From positions 5,208,001-5,272,000 of the forward strand of contig CAUJLY010000001.1 in NCBI GenBank assembly GCA_963281155.1: a DNA stretch of 64,000 nt. The letters are read 5' to 3'. Positions 1-14,031 of the stretch are shown one piece after another; the stretch's first letter is position 1, and each line of letters opens with the position of its first letter. The DNA is from Rhabditophanes sp. KR3021 (taxonomy: Eukaryota > Nematoda > Chromadorea > Rhabditida > Alloionematidae). The notes below the pieces were generated by a model. The model worked only from the letters and a program-made list of their open reading frames with translations. It searched no databases and was not told the origin of the DNA. The translations under genes and the position numbers were made by a program.

Positions 1-3000
1 GTTGTGTTCCAGAACCATGTATTTCTAAAACATCTATGTCATCAACTTCTAGATTTGATTTTTCTAAAGCATATTTCATTGCATTCTCTTCAGACTTAGT
101 ATTAGGCACACCAATTGCTCTATTTCCACCACTGTGATTTAAGTTCCATCCAACAATTTCGGGATAATTTGAATGCTCTTCCTTTTCAATATAAAAAATA
201 GACACACATTGGTTCCGAATGTATCCATCAGCTTCATTGTCTAATGGACAACAGAGATTTCTTGAACTGATCATATTTGAGTTTTTAAGGACGTTGGTTG
301 GTTCTTCGTTTATTATAATATTTGCAGATCCGACGATGGCGCTACTTATTCGACCTGAGTAAATATAATCACATGCTAATGTTAAAGCTGACATAAATGA
401 GCTGCATGCAGTGTCTAACGAAATGCTCGGGCCTTGCAAATTAAAGAAATTCGAAATTCTTCCAGCCAACATATTTTGACTTGTTCCAGATCCAACAAAT
501 TTTGATAATTCAATTTTATCCGAATTTTTGAAGCATTTTAAAGCGAAATCGTTGGAACAACTTCCGATGAAGACCCCAGTATTATTTTTCAATTCAATAT
601 CAATTAATGCTTCTGCCGATAATTCAAGCAGTAATTTTTGCTGAGGATCAAGATAAATTGCTTCTTTCATCGACATTTTGAAAAACTCATTATCGAAAGA
701 ATGAATATTTTTGGCACTTAAATCTTCTGGCAAATATATTGCACACCGTTTAATATAAATTTTATCTTTTTTGGGTTGAGTAAAGCGCTCATTTCCTGAA
801 ATCATAGACAATATTTTACGTAATAATAGCATTAATCAAAGATTTACCTTCAGATATTGAAAACTTTTTTTCTATCATTAATCTTTTAAGTGATTTATTA
901 GATTCCTTTCTAATTAAATCGGCATCAAACTCTTTCATTCGTAAGTCATCAAGAGAAAATGAAGATTTTGTTCGATTAGCTAGATCCTCTCTACCAAAAA
1001 GATTAGCAGATTTAATACTTGATAATGTGGTTGATTCTACGTTGCAAAAAGCGTCGGCAATTGGTAGATTAGTTTTCTCAACTAAAAATACTTTTGCCCT
1101 TAATCTCGTGATTGTGGAAATGTTGACACAGTGATCATTGGATAAATAAATTGATACAGAACCTATTATCTCATCATCAAGTTTTTCATCAATCCAACAT
1201 TTCAACCGGCATTCAATTTCTTCATTATTTGAATTATTGAATGATATGCTTTCACATGACACTGGTAAATATACACAGTGTCTATCAGCAAACTTTTTAA
1301 AACAAATAAATGCCAATAATTGCAAAGCTGCTTCATTTATCATCCACGATCTTAAAGTTATCGTTGCATACCCACAATTTTTGTCTGGACTAATATATGC
1401 GACATTTAATAACTTTAAATGATCTCCATATTCAAATCCATAACATTTCAAAACATTATAAAAAGTAGATGTTTCGTTAATAATGAAATTTGACACATTT
1501 TCAAATTGATTTGAATTATTTGAGATACAACTTGAATTCAATTCAACACTTGTATAAATGACATTAGTGTCTATATTATAAATAATTATGCTGCCATCCT
1601 CTATCATTCTAAACTCCACTAAATTTATGTTCTCTAATAAAATAGGAGCAATAAAACGAATATTTTTAAACTTAAAGCATTGCAATTGTTGGGAAATATT
1701 TGTAATTTGCAACATTCCTGGAGCTATTGCTTTATTATGAAATATATGGTTCTCAAAAAATATTTGATCTCCTTCCTTAAATAACTTTTTATTCAGTATT
1801 TCTTTCTTATCGGTAGAATCTAGAAAAAGAGCCAATTTGTGAACAGTGGTATATTCAAACAAGTCTATAACTTTCAAAGTTGTATTGGAGGTAACCACTT
1901 TTAACTCCTCCACAAATTCATGCAAAAATAAGGAATCTAATCCCAATTCATAAAAGTTTTTTTCCTCAATGTCATTATCTGATAATAAAGTAAATTTCGT
2001 TTTAATCCAATTTTTAATGGATTGCTCATAACTTTGATGTGGTACTACATCATCATTTTTAATTTCTTTAGCTGTATTTTTTGTTAATGGTATTAAATCA
2101 CTTCTATTTTCTATAAATAATTTCCAGTCAATATTTGCTATGATAACAATCGGTTCGTTCAAAGTTAAAGCCTTTTCAAAGCACAACAAACTGTTTTTTG
2201 TAGTAAGCCCAAGTAGTCCTGCTTTCTGAAGGTGGGTATTAATATTTAACTTTGATGCCATTCCTGTTTCAAGCCAATTTCCCCAACAAATAGAAATCCC
2301 GCTTTTGCAACTACGTTTAACTCTATCAATCATTGCCCCGTTACAAAATCCATTTGCTGCGGAATAGTTTGCTTGGCCTTTATTTCCAAATATAGAAGCA
2401 ATAGATGAGTTACAAATGAAATATTCAGGATCAAGTTGGAAATTACTCAAAGCAGTTTCGATATTTTGAAGTCCAATTACTTTAGAATTAAAAACTTTGT
2501 CAAAGGAATCAATACTTTGATTACTAATTAAAGAATCTTGTAAAGTTCCAGCATTATGAAGAACACCTTTAAGAAACTTCCCAGAGTTTACAATTTGCTT
2601 GATTACATTTTGAACAAAAATATAATCTCCAATTTCCCCATTAATCTGAATGAATTTACTTTTATTGTTATCAATTTTTCGATGTGTCCTAGAAATTAAA
2701 TAAATACTTGTGTCTTCATGGCTTTCATTTTCGATCCATTTTGCAATTTCTAGTCCTATCCCAGATGTTCCCCCTGTGATTAACCATGCCTCATTTTTTG
2801 ACCATTTGGGAGAATCTATTTTCTTTGTTTCATCACTATATTTTCGTAAATCTTTTGAAGGTTTCCCAAAAACAACGGAATCATGTTCTTCTGCAACCAA
2901 AGTTTTCAGGAAAGAGTTTAACATATGACATAAAGGGGAGCTTGAGTCTTTGACATAGATTTCGACTTTTTTGTTTAATTTTGTAATTTCTTTCAATTTC

Positions 3001-6000
3001 TTATACAAATTTAGTAAGCAGTTGAATAATTCTTTCCAGTTCATGCATAAATTAGAAGACTCCACAATTTCAATGAGTACCTTTACATTAACATATTTAG
3101 CAAATGCGTCATGTATTTGTTCATCTAAAATCCACTTTGATTTGATGTTTTCAATTTTATATTCAACAATACAATTAAAGACTTTGTTCTGTTTTAACGA
3201 AGTCGGGAAATAAAAGTAATTTTCAATTGATTCATTATTTGATTCGACAACTTTCATGGATTTAACTTCTTCAACGTTCACGGGTTTCACTTCTTTAACG
3301 TTCATGGGTTTAACTTTCATTCTGTCTATAATACAACCATCAAGCTTCCTTATAGTAGGATATCTGAATAAATCATCAAGTTCTAACTTTATCATTCCTT
3401 TAATACCATTAAAATGATCTAACAAAGTTGTAATTCCCAATGAATCAAACCCTAATTCTAAAAAAGTTGAATCAATTTCGAAATCATGTCCTATTTCATG
3501 CATAATTACAATTTTTAAATCATCATAGTAAGACAGTTTCGGTAAAGTATCTTCTTCATTTAACAGTATTTTATCTGGCCAATGGCACAAGCGATCAAAT
3601 TGATAACTAGGATAATCTCTCACGATGCTTCCTAATTTCCAATCGATTTTGTACATTTCTTCAAAATTAATGTTACATCCATTTACAAACAGTTGCCCAA
3701 TAAAGTACTCAAGTTCTTCGATACTTTTGGGAATATTTTTCCCTTTAACTGAACTTTCTTTCAAGTTGTATAACTTAATTAAATTTCGAACATTTTCCTC
3801 TTCTGCATAAACTTCAAAATGAGTGGTACTTGAAATAGTTGTTAGCAATCTTATCAAATCTTCTAAGCATTCTAACTTATTATAACCAACATCTATATTA
3901 ATTGAGCACTCCTGATTTAAATTCAAAACAATATCAGTTTTATCATATAACAATATTGAGTTTCGTAAAATAACACATTTATTTTTATAATGCTTTCTTT
4001 TGAAAATAGATGTTAGAGCAATTTCAGAAAAGTCACTTCTTGTGTCTTTTAAATATTTTTCCATTATTTCAACATTTAAATTTAGCGATAAAGTTGTATG
4101 TCCTGTAATTACGATGATACCACATTTGGTTGATGATTTAGGATTGTCATTGTTTGGATGTTTCTTTAATACAGCCACTGCATTTACTCCAGAAAGCCCA
4201 AACGAGCTTATTCCACTCAAAGTGACGTTTAATCTAACGTGTTTTTTAACTAGTTTAATATTACTTAATTCAACTTCTTTATTAATAATCATTAAATCTG
4301 GTATTCCAAACAAAATATTCCTTTTCATTTGGAGGATCACTTTTAGTATTCCACACAATCCACTAACTGCTTCACTATGCCCAATATTAGACTTTACTGT
4401 TCCGACGTAACATTTCTGATCTACTAAAACTTCATCTAATGCTCTTAATTCTAAAGGATCACCTATTTTTGTGCCAGTACCATGTGCTTCATAATATTGC
4501 ATTGTATTCGGTTTAACATCACAAATCACTTTTTTCAGCAATCTACGTTGACTTATCTCACTTGGAGTAGTAAGTGACAATGCACCGCCACAATGATTCG
4601 TAACACAAGATACTATTTCAACCTCACAACTATCATTTAATTTCTCAATTAATAGCGCCACACAACCTTCAGACCTTCCATATCCTGATGCCTTTTCTAA
4701 GAAACTATAGCATCTTCCGTCTTTAGACAAAAGTCTGGCATTTATTCTTTGTTTCATTCCCCTGTCTGAAATAATCAAGCCAACACTTGCTACAATAGCT
4801 TTATTGCAATCACCATTTTTTATAGCCTTCAAAGCACAATCTAACGCAACTAGTCCAGAACTACAAGCTGTATCAATTACTACTGAAGGGCCAAAGCTTT
4901 TGAAGAAATGATTTAGTCTTCCTGAAATCGCGCTATTTGTTTGACCGATCATCGACAACGAGTCTTCATCGGCATATTCATTGAATTCACTTCCCATAAA
5001 GCCTATGAAGAATCCCTAAAGAAATGATTATTTTAACATATAGTTCAAGATACTTACCAGTCTCTCAGTTTCAACTCCTTTATTTCGAATTAAACCTCTA
5101 TTTTCAAGACATTCGTAAACAGTTTCCAGAAGTAAACGATGTTGGGGGTCGGTTCTGGTTGCTTCTGATTTAGGCATATTAAAAAATGTTGAATCAAATA
5201 AGGAAATATCTTCATCTAAATAATTTGCTGGATAGTTCAAACGACCTGATGATTTATTCGTTGTTGAATACGATGAAAGCAAATCATAAAGTTTATCCAT
5301 ATTATTTATACCATTCGGTAATCTGAATGCATATGATGAAATGCCGCATTTAATGTCTGAATAGTTGTTAACTTGTTTGAAATAACAATTTTCAGCTGTA
5401 AAGATTAATTTGTTTGTTTTCGAACTTTTAATATTAAGATTGCCTTCTTTAGTTACAAATCCTATAAAACTAGTATCATCGTCTTCGAAATCATAGATAT
5501 ATTTGTGAAATGATTTTATATAAAAAGGGATGTAAGTTTGATTTTGCTTCTGGAGATAAACTATCGCTTGTAAGGCTCCATCTAATATAGCATCTAGGTT
5601 ATTTCCTTTTAAAATTACTTTTGCAAAGGTTTGCTCAGCATTAGTGTGCAAAGTCGATACTGTTTTGAAAGCAGACTTGTATGTGTAGTTGTTTGATTGA
5701 AAATAAGAGTAAAATTGGTCACATTCAATAATAGTATTGGTTTGTTCAAATAAAATAACATTGTTTTCGAAGGAATCAACTATCTCAAAAGTAAATATCT
5801 TTTCATTATTATTATTGATAGCATAATATTTACTTGCTTCAGATTTAATATTTAAGCAATCCAAAATATTGAGCTTCTTTAAAAAGACTATATTTGACAA
5901 ATGATTAAAATTAGTAGAAAGTAATAAAGATGATGCCGGGACAATAAATTCATTTTGAATTTGATGGTCAAACAAATGACTAGAATCAAATATTTTATAA

Positions 6001-6011
6001 TTTTCCGTCAT
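1..6011 (-). CDS. AT-less modular polyketide synthase, 3' end beyond left edge
   Basis: Three exons join cleanly: 6011-5058, 5015-848 and 795-1 (open at the edge), about 1970 residues visible. Domain order from the start: dehydratase-like hotdog fold (about 6000-5380; FDHQIQNEF and LDGALQA carry the expected His and Asp); ketosynthase 1 (about 5350-4160; DTACSSG, EAHGTGT, NIGHSE give the Cys-His-His triad, with the first intron inside the domain); carrier protein (LGFDSLG, about 3450); ketoreductase (ITGGTSGIG, then Ser, Tyr and Asn in NSSIAS and NYSAAN, about 2790-2230); second carrier (LGLDSL, about 1930); second dehydratase (ENHIFHNKAIAPG, but NEAALQ where Asp is usual); ketosynthase 2 (about 770-1; DTACSS, EIHGSGT). 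I see no acyltransferase, so loading would have to be in trans. Nematodes are known to carry large PKS genes, but I do not recognise this as a known orthologue. Starting with a dehydratase is odd and could mean an upstream exon was missed, although 6012-6272 shows none. Confidence 0.85.
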
Positions 6012-6272
6012 CCAAAATAAAAGAATAATACAAATAAAATATTATCCAAGTATGCATTGTATTTATTATATTTACGTTGATATAATAGCAGTTAATTAGA
6101 ATATCTATTAGAAGATATTAAACGCCATAATTAGTTGTTATTTAGCCAAACACAAAAGTCTAGGCAATTATATTATTGTACATACTCATATTACAGGGTC
6201 ATTACATACGAGGAAATGTCGTTTATTTCGGAAAATAAAAAAGGATGTGCAAGATGGCTTTGAAAAAAATAG

Positions 6273-7297
6273 TTAGCCAGCCTTAGCAATATCTGACAAA
6301 TTAACAGCCCCAACATATTCAGATGTTGTGTTGAATGTTATTATGTTCTCGGCAATTTCTTTCGCAACTCTTATTTGGGCTTCTTTGGTGGAAGCTCCCA
6401 AGTGTGGAATAGCAATTACTTTTTCACTATCAATTAGATCACGAAATTTTGGTGGTTCTTGCTCGAATACGTCTAAAGCTGCACCTTTTACAATACCATT
6501 GACAATTGCTTCTGCTAGATCAGTTTCATTAACAATCCCCCCTCTAGCGACATTTACAAGTTTAACAGCTTTTTTACACTTTTTAAACGCATCTTTGTTA
6601 ATTAGATTACGAGTGTTATCGGTCAAAGGAACATGGACTGTGATATAATCCGATTGAGCGTAAATTTCATCCAGGGTCACCAGCTCAATATGCAATGATG
6701 TTGCAATATCCTTAACGACAAACGGATCGTAGGCAATTATTTTCATATTAAATGCTTTCATTCTTTTAGAAACCAACTTGCCAATATGACCCAATCCGAT
6801 AATTCCTAATACTTTGCCACCAACTTCTTCGCCCATATAATCTTTTCTGGCCCATTTACCACTTTTCATTGACGCATCGGCTTGAGGAATGTTTCTAGCT
6901 AAAGCCAATATAAGAGCGCAAGTTAATTCGGCTGCAGATTGACTATTTCCAGTGGGAGTATTCATGACAATAACTGCGACTTCAGTAGCGGCTTGGACAT
7001 CAATAGTGTCCACTCCTGTCCCAGCCCTTCCTATAATCTTCAATTTGCCTTTAGCGCCAGCAATAATTAATTGTCTTGTAATCTAAAAAGGTTAAATAAA
7101 ATGTTTGGCTTTAATAATTTACTTACTTTTGTAGCCGATCTTACAATGACAGCATCAAATTGAGGAATTAGTTCCAGTAATTGGTCGTGACTTTGATTAG
7201 TTTTTACGACGACATTAATACCTCCAGCTAATAAAGCATCAATACATTCCTGCTCGATATCATCAGCAATTAGTACGTCTTCAATTTTGATAATCAT
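6273..7297 (-). CDS. D-3-phosphoglycerate dehydrogenase, short form
   Basis: Cytosolic first enzyme of serine synthesis; it oxidises 3-phosphoglycerate to 3-phosphohydroxypyruvate using NAD+. Exon 1 is 7297-7127 and exon 2 is 7082-6273, split by a 44-nt GT-AG intron, giving 326 residues. Visible features are RAGTGVD, the Rossmann glycine motif GLGHIGKLV, NVARGGIVNE around the catalytic Arg, and the His-Leu-Gly of IPHLGAS. It ends right after the nucleotide and substrate domains, so it lacks the C-terminal regulatory domains of the long vertebrate form; a short form is also usual in nematodes. It lies 262 bp upstream of the PKS and 461 bp downstream of a GAPDH gene, all on the minus strand. 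A decayed copy of exon 1 lies near 41121-41240. Confidence 0.93.
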
Positions 7298-7720
7298 TTT
7301 AGTTACAGTTAGTCTTAAAAAATATGAGTAGTTGGTTGTGTAAAAATGCTAAATGAGATAAAGCATAAATACTACCAAAACATGTGTATTAAATTTACAA
7401 AAACAACGCTTTAAGAGGAGTACCTAAAAAGTGTAATCTTCTTTAAGTAATTTCATCATCCTTATTAAAGTAGTAGTAAATTGGTGAAATACTTTACTTA
7501 AATAAATTTGTTATATAAATTATGATTACAAGTTAATTTTAAAGAAAAACAAGCAATATCACAAATGAATTTCTTATCATGGAATAATGCACTTAATCCA
7601 ACAGGAAACTGATGTAAAATCCATCGTTAAATAATTACTGTTTTAAATGTACACAAGTTAATTAACTTTTTATATTCTAGAAAATTTATTTTTCAAATGG
7701 TTTAAAATATATATTTCATG

Positions 7721-9219
<1,499 letters not shown>

Positions 9220-9459
9220 TAGCAGGGAACAATCTTTTCAATGACAAAATATAAATATCATTTCATTTTATACTCAAGAATGAAGGTTACCAAGCTTTGG
9301 TTTTTGTAATCAAAAATTAAGGTCATCCTTAGCGTATCAGATACATATAAATACAAACTTTCAATTATGTTATGTAATCACTTTTTATTTCAATAGGTTT
9401 AAGCACATCAAACAACTTAGAACGATATGTTGTGGAAAAAAGTGTATACATATTTTCGA

Positions 9460-10616
9460 TTAATTGTTTTCTTTTTCGAACTTAGTCATAAATTCAGCAA
9501 GATTTGTAACTTCTTCCAAAGTAATGGCATTGTAAATTGAAACTCTAATTCCTCCAACAGACCTGTGTCCCTTTAACCCAATATAATTCTTTTCCTTGGC
9601 CAGTTTCAAAAACTTTTCCTCCAGTTGAATGTTTCCATCTTTGCCACCGATTCTGAATGGGATGTTAACATTTGATCTGTTGTCCTTATCAATTGGGGAA
9701 TAGTAAAAACCGTTGGAATCATTTATGATAGCGTAGATTGCATTTGCCTTTTCTTGATTTAGTTTAGCAAAATGTGTGACACCACCTTTATCTTCAACAT
9801 GTTGGATCATTAACTTCAAAATGTAGAGTGAAAACATATTTGGTGTGTTGTAAAGTGAATTGTTCTTAACTGTTAAATCATAATCCAGGATACTAGGTGT
9901 TGATTGATGAGCTTTGCCGATCAAATCTTTTCTGATTATGACAACAGTTACTCCAGGAATCCCAAGATTTTTCTGAGCCCCGGCATAAACGATTCCATGC
10001 TTTGATACATCAAAATTGCGAGTCATGATATTTGATGAAACATCAGCTACTAAAGTAGTTCCTTCAGGTACTTGGATATCAGGTATTTCAATCCCATGGA
10101 CGGTTTCATTGGCACAGTAGTAGAAGTAACTGGCATCAGGTGCAATATTCCATGTTGATGCGTCAGGAACATTCAAGAACTGCTTGGTAGCGGGCGTTAC
10201 TAAATTAACTTCGACGTATTTCTTTGCCTCTTGGGCAGCTTTCTGAGACCAAGTTCCGGTGACCAAATAGTTGGCAATAGCTTTGTTGCCATTGATGGAT
10301 TTTGCAATGTTCAATGGAATAGCTGCGAATTGTGCACTTCCACCTCCTTGCATGAAAACAATTTCGTAGTTGTCTGGAACACACATCAATTTTTTGACTT
10401 GATCTTTGGCAGCATTAACAAGAGCTTGGAAGTCGGCAGATCTGTGGCTCATTTCTAAACAAAATAATAACTAAGTTAATAATATGGTAAGTTACCCATA
10501 ATTGATATTCCGGAACCATTGTAATCAAGAAACTCATCCTTAGCTTTGTTGAGAACATCAATAGGCAATTGTGCTGGACCTGCTCCAAAATTAATTGTGT
10601 TTCTATGAATAGACAT
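9460..10616 (-). CDS. Phosphoserine aminotransferase
   Basis: Second step of serine synthesis: transfers an amino group from glutamate to 3-phosphohydroxypyruvate, using PLP. Exon 1 is 10616-10496 ([18 protein letters not shown], a typical start with the phosphate-binding FGAGPA), exon 2 is 10454-9460, with a 41-nt intron; 371 residues, normal for the family. AGAQKNLG carries the PLP-binding Lys and GHRSVGGIR near the C terminus is typical of the family. It transcribes towards GAPDH copy 1 and PHGDH. Together with PHGDH it gives two of the three serine-pathway enzymes; the phosphatase is not in the window. Confidence 0.95.
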
Positions 10617-11401
10617 TGTTCTGCAAATAAATTAGTTAGTAATCAAAACAAATGTAATGCAAACAATTAAGCGATCTTAAAAGACAAATAACTTTAATTA
10701 TTATTGAATCTAATCATTTGTGTATTTACTTAAAAACTAATCTGTTGAGCACAATAATCATGGATATTAATATTTGGTTAAACTTAGCAGAACTTTAAAT
10801 CATTGTTATGTAATGACTTATTGACAAAAGTACGAAATAATAAGACGATCCTAATACGCGTTCAATATATATTCTCTGGATGATTTATTAGCAAATCATC
10901 ACTATTGACTAAATAAAGTGTCATTTGAATGAATATTAAGTAGTTACAATTGAGAATGTTTCTTTAATTTCCGTTCAAAGATATCCATTTTGTTTGGAAT
11001 TTTCCATTGTTAAATTAATGAATTAAAAATGATAAAAAACACAAGTGGTCAATGCAGTTTTCACAATAAAGAGATATCAAATTTGATAGGATACTTGCAC
11101 TTTAATTAACATTATGCGAAATTTATGATTCAAAATGCAAGGACAGTGATATTGCTTTTTGAAAGATGGTAAATTGTACTTTGGAAAACTACGTTATAGT
11201 TGACTTAGGTAAAAAAGATTTTAAATAAAATTCGCAATTTAATTTACTAATTTTGTTGTTGTGTCTGACAGTAATAACATACATTTGTTTCCATACAGAA
11301 AACGAGATGAATGATATATTGAAAAGATAATTGGTCAAATTTGATTATTTGGAAAATGATTATTTTTTAATATAGTCAGTTTTTAAATTTGTTGTATATC
11401 G
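10617..11401. other. Divergent intergenic region
   Basis: AT-rich spacer of 785 bp between PSAT (minus) and the first sulfotransferase (plus), so it should hold both promoters. No reading frame, repeat or clear motif seen. Confidence 0.5.
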
Positions 11402-12468
11402 ATGCAAATTTATTCCTTCTATTTTTTATTAAAGTTAATAATTTATTTTTCTATTTTTAAACGTTTTTGTTTTGTAAAGCATAATAAAGATCTGATTAAA
11501 ATAAATGACCAACTAATTATAAATTGCAAAAATGTTGCCCCGACAAAGCAATGCGTAGATTCTAGAAAGATTCATACAGGATATTTTCGCATAGCTCCAG
11601 AAAACAATTTAAATGTTTGCATCATTGGAGTAGGTAAATAATATTAATACGTTCTTATAAAAATGCATTTCAGAAAAATTTCAGCAGCATGTTAGCTGCT
11701 ATCAGCTGTTATATCTTTGATGAAAAAATGTTTAAAAGTAAAAATGAGCATCTTATACAAGACTATTGGGGGCGACATGCTTGTCAAAAATTGAATATGG
11801 TTGGATCGTTTGAAAAAGTTAGAAAGATGAAACATAATGCGGAGAACTTCAATGTTTTATTCGTCGCCAGACATCCAATTTTTCGATTTCTTTCGTCATT
11901 CGTTCATCTCTGTGTATTTGCAAAAAATAAATATCCTAGTAAAAAGACCTGTTTCAATTCGGATGGAAATATGGAGATTTTTTTAAGTAAGTTGTACCAA
12001 ACAATAATTAATGAACAGAATGGATCTGAGAAGGGGTTTTACCATCTCAAGGTGCATTTTTATCCACAAACAAGGTGCGTCTAACAATAATTTAAACATT
12101 TATTAAATGTACTTCACTTTAGTAATTGCCAGTACAATAAATATAAAAATAAATTTAAAGTTATCAACTTTGACGCAGATCGCCCAAAACCATTCTACAG
12201 GAGTCTTTTAGGTTATTTAAAAAAACATAACGTGGAAGTTGAGAAATTAAGATACATTAAAAAGGAAATGCATACTACTCGAAGTTACCATGCAACACAT
12301 GGAAGTGAAGAGTTATTGAAACAAAGTGAAATTCTATTCAACAGTTCAAAGATATTAGAATTGGTATCTCGGATATACTACGATGACTTTATATCCTTTG
12401 ATTATCCTCTCCCTGAGGTAAATATGATGGAGAAAGTAAACAGAAGACTCAAAAATATATCTTCATGA
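11402..12468 (+). CDS. Secreted or Golgi sulfotransferase S1
   Basis: Likely transfers sulfate from PAPS to a glycan or small molecule in the secretory pathway. Three exons, 11402-11629, 11674-12074 and 12123-12468, all splicing in frame, 324 residues. The hydrophobic N terminus looks like a signal peptide or signal anchor. The 5' PAPS loop is split by intron 1 and reads CIIG then KNFSSML; the 3' phosphate motif is RHPIFRFLSS. The family pattern KTCFNSDGN and the tail SRIYYDDF recur in its three neighbours. The first donor is GTAGGT; the nearby GTAAAT would break the frame. The substrate cannot be predicted. Confidence 0.85.
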
Positions 12469-12735
12469 TGCCTCTTAGTAGTACCAGTTTTGTCACCTTA
12501 TTCAATAATTATTTACTTTCCTATAACAAGGCCGTTTATAAATTACTGACAGAACATTTGTTTTATATATGGTTAGATCTAAACCTTGTAAGCCTTCGTT
12601 AATTATTAAAAAGTCTATTGAAACGTGTTAAGTGAAATTTCTTTGTGTGTGATTTTAATTAAATGTTCAAATCTATGAAACCAATGTTATTTAGCTTCTC
12701 TGGACTATTAGACATCATTTCGTTTTATTTTTAAA

Positions 12736-13756
12736 ATGAAAATTTGCTTTACTCAACTAACTTTGAAACTTTTCTTAATATTTGAAATCATAAGTTTCGG
12801 TGTACATTGTGAAAACTATAAATTTCCTACTATTACTAAACCCAATGGAGCTATTAATTCTAAATGTAGTTTGCAAGATGACAAGTTTCCATGCATACGA
12901 ATAACAATTCACTCTTCAATTGCAAGATATCATTATGTTTCACAAAAATATAAGCTGCATGCTTGTACGATTAATAAGGCGTTTAGTTCAATGATGGTTT
13001 CAATTCTGTGCCTGTTATATGATAAGAAACGTTTTTTCAAAATACATCGCCATTTAAATGAAGATGATTGGAATAACTTAGCATGTTCGAATGAAAATTT
13101 AATAACTTCTATTCCAGAATCTGCTAAACTCTTTGCAAACGAAGAAAATGAAAAGAAATACAAGCACATTATGGTTGTTCGGAATCCAATTGCGCGGTTG
13201 ATAAGTAGTTATACCCATTTATGCATCAAATCAAAGAATGTAAGTGGACGAGAAAAGACTTGTTTTAATTCAAATGGTAATATACAAATATTTCTTGAAC
13301 GATTATACGAAAGTCTAACCAATGAAATGAAATTTGGAGGAGGGGAAGTAAACGTACATAGAAGGAACCATTTTCATCCATCAGTATGGTTTGTTTTTTT
13401 GTTATTTTAAATATAATTTTGTCCGTTGTAGGAATTGCGATTATGTTAAGTACAAAAAGTATTATACGATTATCAAATACTCTTCAAAACATCCAAAACA
13501 ATTTTATCGAAATTTAATGTCTGTTCTGAGAAAACAAAATATTCCTAAACATGAACTTGCTTATATTCGAAGGGAAATATCCGGACCCAGAAATGCCCAT
13601 GCTACTTATAAAGATGGTGTCAGGTGGGAACAAACCAAAATAATTTGGAAAAGTCCTTACTTGCTAGATTTGATTAGTAGAATATACTTTGAAGATTTTA
13701 TGCAATTTGGATATAAATTGCCAAATCTCGAAGCATTTAAGAAGATGCAGTTATAA
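12736..13756 (+). CDS. Secreted or Golgi sulfotransferase S2
   Basis: Paralogue of S1 lying 267 bp downstream on the same strand. Exon 1 is 12736-13388 and exon 2 is 13432-13756, 325 residues. It has a signal-type N terminus, the 5' PAPS loop CTINKAFSSMM, the 3' motif RNPIARLISS, EKTCFNSNGN, and ends with SRIYFEDF. It lacks the S1 intron in the PAPS loop; the second intron sits at the equivalent site. The donor that keeps the frame is GTTTGT after codon GTATG; the earlier GTATGG does not keep it. Probably a tandem duplicate that lost an intron, or S1 gained one. Confidence 0.85.
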
Positions 13757-14031
13757 ATGTTCATAACTTGTTTTATAATAGATTATGTGAATAATATTTA
13801 AAAAGTTTATATTGTGTGTATTGCGTATATCTTGCATGTTAATAATACGTTTGACGATAACATTAAATATCAAATTAAAAAGTTGTTTTTGCCAAGTTAA
13901 ATGTATTGATATTAATGAAATTAATTCATTTGAATGGATTGTCTTAGTAATCCTTTTTATTATCATGAATATTTGCAAATGTCTGCTAATATTTTTATTT
14001 CTAATGAATTGACTAAATAATCCTTATTAGT

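Noticed and set aside
13812..14012. A 66-codon hydrophobic frame between S2 and S3
   Set aside because: AT-rich spacer translation; it overlaps an antisense frame of similar length and has no match to the cluster.
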